Source of the DNA: Candidatus Faecivivens stercorigallinarum
Lineage (GTDB): Bacteria > Bacillota > Clostridia > Oscillospirales > Ruminococcaceae
Length of the DNA stretch: 7,824 nucleotides
NCBI GenBank assembly: GCA_018715465.1
Contig: DVLN01000168.1
Coordinates: 1 to 7,824, forward strand
Direction: 5' to 3'
Position 1 is the stretch's first letter. Each line of letters starts with the position of its first letter. Shown here piece by piece: positions 1 to 5,785 of the stretch. Both the position numbers and the translations under genes were made by a program. The notes beneath the pieces were generated by a model, which saw only the letters and a program-made list of their open reading frames with translations, was not told the DNA's origin and ran no database searches.

Positions 1-40
1 AGTTATTTTAACAAACTGTCTGATTTTTGAAAATGGAGTG

Positions 41-70
41 CTGTCTTTTTTGTTTAAATACTGGTATAAT
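41..70 (+). promoter_or_regulatory. Extended -10 sigma-A promoter for the GH106-like gene
   Basis: A perfect TATAAT lies at 65-70 and is preceded by TG at 62-63, giving the extended -10 form TGGTATAAT. No good -35 is found at the normal distance; the closest is TGTCTT at 42-47 with a 17-base spacer, which matches poorly. Extended -10 promoters tolerate a weak -35. Transcription would start near 77, leaving a leader of about 42 bases before the ATG at 119. The T-rich stretch at 46-54 could act as an UP-like or flexible element, but that is speculation. Confidence 0.7.
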
Positions 71-102
71 AAAGAAAATAGTACCGGAAAATATCAACTT
101 TG

Positions 103-111
103 AAAGGCAGG
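103..111 (+). promoter_or_regulatory. Ribosome binding site of the GH106-like gene
   Basis: AAAGGCAGG ends seven bases before the ATG at 119. It contains two partial Shine-Dalgarno cores (AAAGG and CAGG), is weaker than the AGGAGG sites of the other genes in the window, and supports the ATG at 119 as the start. Confidence 0.55.
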
Positions 112-118
112 TATTCTG

Positions 119-2347
119 ATGAACAAATCCGATTTTTTAAATCCCCGCGACTGTAAAGCACTTGACCAGGCTCAGACTCCCTTCTGGTTTTGGAACGACA
201 AACTCGAGGATGAGGAGATTCTCCGTCAGCTTAAACTGATGACGGAGGCCGGCATCACCTGTTCGGCACCTCATGCCCGGAGCGGATATGTCGGGGATTA
301 TATGACCGAGGAATGGTTCGGGCGGATTCAGACGGTGCTCGACTATAAAAAGGCCCATGACGAACCGGTCTGGATTTACGATGAGTTCAACTGGCCGGCC
401 GGCAGCTGCAACGGCGCGGTCAGCCGGGATGAAAAGCTGCGGGAACGGTTTTTGTATTTTACCCGGTACGACGTCCCTGCCGGGACGCTGTTCCATGCCA
501 ACCTGCGTCCGTTCGGGATTGCAGGACGTTCGCAGGGTGATTTTGATTCGCTCCCGAAAAACCTGTTCTGCTATGACGCCGAGACGATGGAACCGGTTCC
601 GCTGACCCCTTACCTCAAGCCTCAGATTATCCGGCATATGCAAATCGGGATGAAGGATTTTGAGCTGCTGCGCGACCGGGATACCGTCGTCTATCAGGTC
701 CAGCTGCTGATCGACCCGTATGACGAGGGTGGACGCGGCCAGCCCAACTACCTCAAAAAGGAAGCGACCGACCAGTTTATCCGGCTGACCTATGAACGCT
801 ACCTTGAACGGTTCCCGCAGGAGATGGGCAGCACCATCAAGGCATTTTTCAATGATGAGACCCGTTTTGCCCATTCTTTCCCCTGGACCGACCAGCTGCC
901 CGAAAAGTTTCTTGAGATGAAAGGATACGACATCCGCAGCTGCCTGCCTGACCTGGTACTGCCGGGCGACAAGGCTGGACGGACAAGGGTCGATTATTAC
1001 GACGTCGTCGCACAGCTGTATAAAGAGAATTACCACGGCCGCCTGCGTGACTGGCTGGAAGCGCACGGGATTGACTATACCGCCCATCTGCTGGGGGAGG
1101 AAACCGTCGGCGGGCATACCCGTTATTCTGCCGACTTCATGCGCCAGGTGGACGCGATGAGCCGTCCGGGCGTTGACCATCTGGGAAAGGGTATCGGCAG
1201 TCTGAACATCAAGTTTGCGACCTCTGCCGGCGAATGCTACGGAAAAGAGGGGGCGCAGGTTGAGGTATTCGCCGGATGCGGCTGGGATCTCAGCTTTGAA
1301 GAATATCTGCGGATGGTTTCCTGGATGTACCTGCAGGGTATCAAGACGATCGTCAACCACGGATTTTTCTACTCCATCCGGGACGAGCGGGCAAACGACT
1401 GGCCGCCGTCCGAGTTCTTCCAGTGGGCACACTGGGATCGGATGCCGGAAGCCAACCGGATGACCCGCCGGATGTATGGGATGCTGACCGGCGGACGGCA
1501 GGAAACGGATGTACTGGTATACCATCCGCAGGAAGCCTTCTGGCTGCACTATATCGGTCAGCAGGGTTACCAGACGATGTATCAGCGCGGGCCGCTGCTG
1601 GCAGACGACCGCGCAGTCGAGATCGACCGGGACGAACAGCTGCTGCTGACCGGACTGCTGGAACAGAACATCGACTTCACCGTCTTCCCGTCGGATGCAA
1701 CCCGGCTGTTTAAGGCGGTGGACGGGAAACTGGTCAACCAGCGCACCGGCGCGGAATATAAGGCATTTGTGCTGCCGATGGCGGAGGTGCTGCCGGTTGA
1801 AACTGCCCGGATGCTGGATGCGTTTGCCCGTCAGGGAGGATACCTCTGCCTGATGGATTGTATGCCGGTGTACGGGATGCGCAAAGAGGACGACGCTGAG
1901 GTTAAAGCAATTTTTGAGGCGCTTAGATCGGAAGGTAAACTGCACTTTGTCTCCGACGCAGCAGATGCCGGAACGCTTGGGGCCTGGCTGAATACGGTTG
2001 TCCCGTCTCCGCTGACAATTGTCGAGGGAATGTCCACCTGTCCCAACAATCACCGCTGCTACCCGGAATGGATTGTTGACCCGGTTATGCACAATGATGA
2101 GGATTTGTCGGGCGTCGCCTATATCCGTTACCGCAAGGGCGATACACGGGAATACTTCTTTGTCAACTTTACCGGCGAACCTCAGCAGCTGACTGTCCGT
2201 GTCCCGTCGACAGCACTTCCCGAGGTCTGGGAAACCTTTACCGGTGAAATTACCCCTGCAAAACAGCTTTCGGTTTCGGATGGACTTTATGAGGTACAGC
2301 TGACGCTCCAGCCCAATGTCGGCACAGTCCTGATGACCTGGCTGTAA
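119..2347 (+). CDS. GH106-like (alpha-L-rhamnosidase family) glycoside hydrolase, cytoplasmic
   Basis: This 742-residue protein resembles the GH106/alpha-L-rhamnosidase-like proteins of Clostridia. Seen directly: an N-terminal PFWFWND motif (residues 21-27), IYDEFNWPAG (86-95), FFNDE (243-247), and a block around 381-420 with VEVFAG, GWDLSFEE and VNHGFFYSI. Together these are typical of the (beta/alpha)8 catalytic core of the family. Glu247 and Glu382 are the best candidates for catalytic acid/base by motif position; this is inference. Residues from about 460 to 610 look like a Rossmann-like or beta-galactosidase-trimerisation-like region, followed by a beta-rich C-terminal domain (about 665-742). 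There is no signal peptide or membrane segment, so it should act in the cytoplasm on imported oligosaccharides or glycosides. It is shorter than many secreted GH106 enzymes, which often exceed 1000 residues with extra beta domains. The ribokinase gene follows 140 bases downstream but has its own promoter. The rhamnosidase activity itself is uncertain; the family call is firmer than the substrate. Confidence 0.8.
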   Translation: MNKSDFLNPRDCKALDQAQTPFWFWNDKLEDEEILRQLKLMTEAGITCSAPHARSGYVGDYMTEEWFGRIQTVLDYKKAHDEPVWIYDEFNWPAGSCNGAVSRDEKLRERFLYFTRYDVPAGTLFHANLRPFGIAGRSQGDFDSLPKNLFCYDAETMEPVPLTPYLKPQIIRHMQIGMKDFELLRDRDTVVYQVQLLIDPYDEGGRGQPNYLKKEATDQFIRLTYERYLERFPQEMGSTIKAFFNDETRFAHSFPWTDQLPEKFLEMKGYDIRSCLPDLVLPGDKAGRTRVDYYDVVAQLYKENYHGRLRDWLEAHGIDYTAHLLGEETVGGHTRYSADFMRQVDAMSRPGVDHLGKGIGSLNIKFATSAGECYGKEGAQVEVFAGCGWDLSFEEYLRMVSWMYLQGIKTIVNHGFFYSIRDERANDWPPSEFFQWAHWDRMPEANRMTRRMYGMLTGGRQETDVLVYHPQEAFWLHYIGQQGYQTMYQRGPLLADDRAVEIDRDEQLLLTGLLEQNIDFTVFPSDATRLFKAVDGKLVNQRTGAEYKAFVLPMAEVLPVETARMLDAFARQGGYLCLMDCMPVYGMRKEDDAEVKAIFEALRSEGKLHFVSDAADAGTLGAWLNTVVPSPLTIVEGMSTCPNNHRCYPEWIVDPVMHNDEDLSGVAYIRYRKGDTREYFFVNFTGEPQQLTVRVPSTALPEVWETFTGEITPAKQLSVSDGLYEVQLTLQPNVGTVLMTWL

Positions 2348-2384
2348 CCGTTTTTTACTGACTGACAGATTGATGTTTTGGCCG

Positions 2385-2418
2385 TCCGGGAACAGAGTGT
2401 GTCTCTGTTCCCGGATTT
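2385..2418 (+). terminator. Hairpin terminator after the GH106-like gene
   Basis: A perfect 13-bp stem (2385-2397 paired with 2403-2415, core CCGGGAACAGAG) has a five-base loop TGTGT and is followed by TTT and then GACGG. The T-tract is short, so termination may be partial. The stem ends two bases before the -35 of the ribokinase promoter, so the dyad could also have a regulatory role. Confidence 0.65.
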
Positions 2419-2445
2419 GACGGTATGGGGAGAATCGAGTATAAT
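2417..2445 (+). promoter_or_regulatory. Sigma-A promoter for the ribokinase gene
   Basis: TTGACG at 2417-2422 and TATAAT at 2440-2445 are separated by exactly 17 bases, matching the consensus in 11 of 12 positions. Transcription would begin near 2452, giving a leader of about 36 bases. The promoter abuts the upstream hairpin, so the ribokinase is expected to be transcribed independently of the glycosidase, with possible readthrough. Confidence 0.82.
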
Positions 2446-2468
2446 AAAAACAGATAATACCAGTGTGC

Positions 2469-2476
2469 GAAGGAGG
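2469..2476 (+). promoter_or_regulatory. rbsK: Ribosome binding site that decides the ribokinase start
   Basis: GAAGGAGG is a near-perfect Shine-Dalgarno sequence. It ends two bases before an in-frame GTG at 2479, too close for initiation, and eleven bases before the ATG at 2488. The ATG is therefore the better start, and the protein then begins MKHAVVVGS, in line with the ribokinase N-terminus. Confidence 0.75.
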
Positions 2477-2487
2477 CAGTGTGCGAT

Positions 2488-3393
2488 ATGAAACATGCGG
2501 TAGTAGTCGGAAGTTTGAATCTGGATTATTCGATCGGCCTTGAACGGATGCCCAAGCCTGGACAGACGGTCTCTGCGGATTCCTTGCGGCTGAGTCCCGG
2601 CGGTAAAGGGGCCAATCAGGCTTATGCTCTCGGGAAACTGGGATGCAAAACGGCGATGATCGGCGCGGTTGGAAAGGATGACGCAGGGCGGCTGCTGACC
2701 GGGAATCTGCGTTCGGTTGGGGTGGATGTCTCCGGTATCCGGGAAAGCGATACCCCGACCGGTCAGGCGTTTATCACGGTCGAGAGAACAGGAGAAAATG
2801 CAATTATTATCCTCGCGGGTGCAAACGGTGAAGTAAGCCCTGCGGACGTCGACCGCGGCAGAAAGTTGATTGAGGACGCCGACTGTCTGGTCATGCAGCT
2901 GGAAGTCCCGGTGGAGACGGTGCTTTACGCCGCAAGGCTTGCAAAGTCGCTCGGTAAGACGGTTGTCCTTGACCCTGCACCGGCTGTCAGCGGACTGCCG
3001 GAAGAATTGTTTGCGTTGGCTGATTTCGTCAAGCCGAACGAGACGGAACTGGCTGTGCTGACCGGAATGCCGACCGATACGGCCACGCAGTGTGAAGCAG
3101 CTGCAAAACTACTGCTGCAAAAGGGAGCCGGGACAGTGCTTGTGTCGCTGGGCAGCAAAGGCGTGCTGGCAGTCGGAAAAGGAAATGAAAGTATACTGGT
3201 TCCGGCGGTCGAGTCGGAGGTTGTCGATACGACGGCGGCGGGCGACTGTTTTACCGCCGCGTTTGTGTCTGCTTATGACGGTGATCTGAAAAAGGCACTC
3301 CTTTACGCCAATACCGCCGCTTCGATTGCGGTTTCCCGCCCGGGTGCACAGGCTTCGATTCCATCGGCTGAGGAAGTCAGAGAACGGCTGTAA
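2488..3393 (+). CDS. rbsK: Ribokinase (PfkB family)
   Basis: This 301-residue protein is a full-length PfkB-family sugar kinase, expected to convert D-ribose plus ATP to D-ribose 5-phosphate in the cytoplasm. Motifs seen: GSLNLD (8-13), where Asn11 and Asp13 match the ribose-contacting positions of ribokinase; the first PfkB signature PGGKGANQA (37-45); MQLE (136-139), whose Glu matches a conserved substrate contact; PNETE (183-187), the NxxE motif for phosphate/magnesium binding; DTTAAGD (247-253), with Asp253 the catalytic base and the anion hole before it; and SRPGAQASIP (283-292), the C-terminal monovalent-cation region. Length and motif order are as in the Escherichia coli enzyme. No ribose transporter (rbsABC), rbsD or LacI-type regulator is visible. 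Related PfkB kinases for other sugars or nucleosides are possible, but the residue pattern favours ribose. The in-frame GTG at 2479 is rejected as start because of its spacing. Confidence 0.9.
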   Translation: MKHAVVVGSLNLDYSIGLERMPKPGQTVSADSLRLSPGGKGANQAYALGKLGCKTAMIGAVGKDDAGRLLTGNLRSVGVDVSGIRESDTPTGQAFITVERTGENAIIILAGANGEVSPADVDRGRKLIEDADCLVMQLEVPVETVLYAARLAKSLGKTVVLDPAPAVSGLPEELFALADFVKPNETELAVLTGMPTDTATQCEAAAKLLLQKGAGTVLVSLGSKGVLAVGKGNESILVPAVESEVVDTTAAGDCFTAAFVSAYDGDLKKALLYANTAASIAVSRPGAQASIPSAEEVRERL

Positions 3394-3545
3394 ATGGCTT
3401 GCTGCCCGGCGCGTTTGCAAAGACTGCTATTTTCACTGCCAAGCGAATTGCTTAGCAGAAGCGATCAACGCGCACAAGGCAGCGGAAGCATTTCGTGGTT
3501 GACCGGATGGCAGAGCGGATTCGATAAAAGTTTATCTTTCGTTTG
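3394..3545. other. Intergenic stretch without recognisable gene
   Basis: Between the ribokinase stop and the next promoter I see no ORF with homology, no RNA gene and no strong terminator. A weak AT-rich inverted repeat (GATAA at 3523-3527 with TTATC at 3532-3536), followed by TTTCGTTTG, is the only terminator-like structure for the ribokinase. The stretch has the base composition of coding DNA and could be decayed coding sequence, but I cannot identify it. Confidence 0.4.
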
Positions 3546-3574
3546 TTGACACCGGAAACAGATTCCGTTAAACT
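3546..3574 (+). promoter_or_regulatory. Promoter for the HEAT-like gene
   Basis: A perfect TTGACA at 3546-3551 is followed, after 17 bases, by TAAACT at 3569-3574, which matches TATAAT in four of six positions. The spacer contains a small dyad, CGGAA (3553-3557) and TTCCG (3563-3567), five bases apart, which could bind a regulator. The predicted start of transcription near 3581 leaves a leader of about 24 bases. Confidence 0.6.
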
Positions 3575-3604
3575 GAAAGAAAGCTGAACGAAAGAAGGAT
3601 GAAT

Positions 3605-3946
3605 ATGCCGCTTTTTGATAAACCAAAACTGACCCAGGAGGAAAAAATCCGCCGGGCATGTGACGAGGGTGACGACAAGTACATCCAGAAGTGCATGAAA
3701 AAAGGAAAGGCACTGCTTTTGCAGACGGTGCGCATTCTCGGTGAAGAACAGATGGACCCTTATATGCCCAAACTCTGCGAACTGCTGACCTCGCCCGACC
3801 GTGACAAGCGGCTGGCGGCTGCTTATGCGCTGGGTGAAATGCGGTATTCGACCGCAGTCACTTTTCTGGCCCGGCAGCTGGATGAGGAAGAGGACGAGGA
3901 AGTCCGCGAGGAAATCCAGAAGGCGATTGCCAAATTCCGTGGATAA
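3605..3946 (+). CDS. Small HEAT-repeat-like protein
   Basis: The 113-residue soluble protein starts MPLFDKPKLT. Residues about 52-79 (MPKLCELL, then DKRLAAAYALGEM) have the helix-turn-helix pattern of a HEAT/PBS-lyase-type repeat. A second related pair of helices runs from about 82 to 111, split by an acidic segment (DEEEDEE, 93-99). The first 50 residues are charged and helical, and may form a degenerate preceding repeat. There is no signal peptide, membrane segment or catalytic motif. HEAT repeats usually mediate protein binding, so an adaptor-like or regulatory role is possible, but partner and function are unknown. The gene appears monocistronic, with its own promoter and a strong terminator. 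The ATG at 3605 is preferred over the in-frame ATG at 3599, because the AAGAAGGA site (3592-3599) overlaps the latter and sits five bases from the former. Confidence 0.72.
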   Translation: MPLFDKPKLTQEEKIRRACDEGDDKYIQKCMKKGKALLLQTVRILGEEQMDPYMPKLCELLTSPDRDKRLAAAYALGEMRYSTAVTFLARQLDEEEDEEVREEIQKAIAKFRG

Positions 3947-3956
3947 ATGCAAAATG

Positions 3957-3990
3957 ACCCCGGTACGGAAAATAACCGTACCGGGGTTTT
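3957..3990. terminator. Bidirectional rho-independent terminator between convergent genes
   Basis: A perfect 12-bp stem (3957-3968 with 3976-3987, ACCCCGGTACGG and its complement) encloses the loop AAAATAA. On the + strand the hairpin runs into TTTT (3987-3990), 10 bases after the HEAT-like stop. On the - strand it is followed by CATTTT, 23 bases after the exporter operon stop. It can therefore end both convergent transcripts. Confidence 0.88.
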
Positions 3991-4009
3991 GTCGTGGTAT
4001 CGGGCGATG

Positions 4010-5785
4010 TTACCGCGCAAACTGTGCGTTGTACAGTTCGGCGTAAAAGCCGCCTTTTTCCAGCAGCGTCTGATGGTTGCCGCTTTCGATGATGTCGCCG
4101 TCCTTGAGGACAAGGATGATGTCGGCATTTTTGATGGTGGAAAGCCGGTGGGCGATGACAAAAGAGGTGCGCCCCTGGGTCAGCTGATCCATCGCCTGCT
4201 GAATCAGCAGTTCGGTTCTGGTATCGACCGACGAGGTCGCTTCATCCAGAATCAGCATCGGTGCGTTTTCAATCATCGCGCGCGCAATGGTCATCAGCTG
4301 TTTCTGGCCTTCCGACAGGCTGATGCCGCTGTCCAGCAGGGTATCATAACCGTTGGGGAGGGTGTGGATATAATGGTACAGCCCGACGGCCTTGCATACC
4401 CGGTCGAGGTCAGCATCGGTGACACCCTGTTTGCCATAAACGATGTTGTCCCGGATGGTGCCTTCAAACAGCCAGGTGTCCTGCAAAACCATTCCAAACA
4501 GGGAATGGACATTTTCTCTGGTGAGCTGGCTGATATTGATGCCGTCAATTGAGATGCTGCCGCCGTCAATCTCATAAAACCGCATCAGCAGATTGACCAG
4601 CGTTGTTTTTCCGGCGCCGGTCGGGCCGACGATGGCGACCTTCTGACCGGGCTGGACCTGCTGGGAAAAATCATGAATGATGATACGGTCGGGGGTATAG
4701 CCGAATTTGACGTGAGAGAAAGTGACCTGACCGGCAGGATTCGAGAGGGTCGCCGTCTTGCTGCTCTCGTCTTCCATTTCCTCTGCTTCCAGAAAGTCAA
4801 ATACCCGTCCCGATGCGGCAGCTGCCGACTGGATGCTGGTCATTGCCTGCGCAATCTGGGAGAGGGGATTGGTAAACAGCCGGACATAGACCATAAATGC
4901 GATGATGACGCCGAAGGTGATGCTGCCGTTCATCGTCAGCAGCGCGCCGATGACGCAGACGGTTACATATCCAAGGTTGCCGATAAAGCCCATAATCGGC
5001 ATCATCAGTCCTGAAAGGAACTGAGACTTCCAGCTTGCCTGGTACAGCTTTTCGTTGAGCGCCTCAAACTTTTCGGAAAATTCCTGTTCCGCGTTGCTCA
5101 CCCGGATGACGGTATGACCGGCGTATGCTTCCTCGATATGGCCGTTCATGTCGCCCAATCCCTGCTGGCGGGCGATAAAGTACCGCTGGGAGCGTCCCAT
5201 GATCAGCACCATCAGTACAAATCCGATCAGCGACGCGACAATCGCCGAAATGGTCATAATCCAGTTGGTCTTGAACATCATCAGCAGGCATCCGAGCAGC
5301 AGCACAACCGACGAAACCAGCGTGATAATGCTGTTCTGGATGGTCTGGGAGATGGTGTCGACGTCGTTGGTGACGCGGGAGAGAATATCGCCAAAGGTGG
5401 TTTTGTTGTAGTAGTCGATGGGCAGGCGGTTGATCTTTTTGCTGATGGCTTCCCGCAGGCCCTGCGAAATCCGCTGGGTGGTGACGGTCATCAGCTGCCC
5501 CTGGGTAAAGGTCAGCAGCGCTGAGCAGAGGTACATGACCGTCAGCAGCACCGCAACCCGCGTGACTGCGTCCATGTCGATTCCGGTCATCAATCCTTCG
5601 GTAATCAGGTCGGTGAGATCAGACAGTTTATCCGGCCCGATGATCGTAAAGACGGTTCCGCCGACTGCGCAGATCAGCGCGATGATGACAGCAGGAATGT
5701 ATTTTTTACAGAAAAAGTACAGTTTTTTCAGCCCGGCGGGAGAGAATTTGCCCTGTGGCAGGGCAGCTTTATGATGCATATTCAT
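4010..5785 (-). CDS. Heterodimeric ABC exporter, subunit with catalytic ATP site (ABC transmembrane + ATPase)
   Basis: The 591-residue half-transporter has six predicted membrane helices (about 30-50, 75-95, 150-170, 175-197, 260-282, 284-305) and then a nucleotide-binding domain. Seen in that domain: A-loop Tyr363, Walker A GPTGAGKT (387-394), Q-loop Gln435, signature LSEGQ (490-494), Walker B LILDE with catalytic Glu515, D-loop SSVD (518-521) and switch His546 in AHRLSTI. This subunit supplies the full hydrolytic residues, but its signature has Glu in place of the second Gly (LSEGQ for LSGGQ). It would therefore pair with the degenerate Walker A/B of its partner. The family (LmrCD, BmrCD, TM287/288-like) exports drugs, peptides or lipids; the substrate here is unknown. 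Its ATG overlaps the upstream stop (ATGA), and AGGAGG lies at 5796-5801 inside the upstream gene, so translation is coupled. Confidence 0.93.
   Translation of the reverse strand: MNMHHKAALPQGKFSPAGLKKLYFFCKKYIPAVIIALICAVGGTVFTIIGPDKLSDLTDLITEGLMTGIDMDAVTRVAVLLTVMYLCSALLTFTQGQLMTVTTQRISQGLREAISKKINRLPIDYYNKTTFGDILSRVTNDVDTISQTIQNSIITLVSSVVLLLGCLLMMFKTNWIMTISAIVASLIGFVLMVLIMGRSQRYFIARQQGLGDMNGHIEEAYAGHTVIRVSNAEQEFSEKFEALNEKLYQASWKSQFLSGLMMPIMGFIGNLGYVTVCVIGALLTMNGSITFGVIIAFMVYVRLFTNPLSQIAQAMTSIQSAAAASGRVFDFLEAEEMEDESSKTATLSNPAGQVTFSHVKFGYTPDRIIIHDFSQQVQPGQKVAIVGPTGAGKTTLVNLLMRFYEIDGGSISIDGINISQLTRENVHSLFGMVLQDTWLFEGTIRDNIVYGKQGVTDADLDRVCKAVGLYHYIHTLPNGYDTLLDSGISLSEGQKQLMTIARAMIENAPMLILDEATSSVDTRTELLIQQAMDQLTQGRTSFVIAHRLSTIKNADIILVLKDGDIIESGNHQTLLEKGGFYAELYNAQFAR

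Noticed and set aside
27..32. TTGAAA as a -35 for the first promoter
   Set aside because: The spacing to TATAAT at 65-70 is 32 bases, far too long.
137..2092. 651-residue open frame antisense to the glycosidase gene
   Set aside because: It lies wholly opposite a well-supported family gene, its translation shows no family motif and is rich in residues typical of antisense frames, and it has no ribosome binding site or promoter that I can see.
2479..2487. GTG start for the ribokinase, adding three residues
   Set aside because: It is only two bases from the AGGAGG sequence, and the extra residues are not needed for the family N-terminus; the ATG at 2488 is preferred.
3599..3604. ATG at 3599 as start of the HEAT-like gene
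   Set aside because: The purine-rich Shine-Dalgarno sequence overlaps this ATG; the ATG six bases later has suitable spacing.
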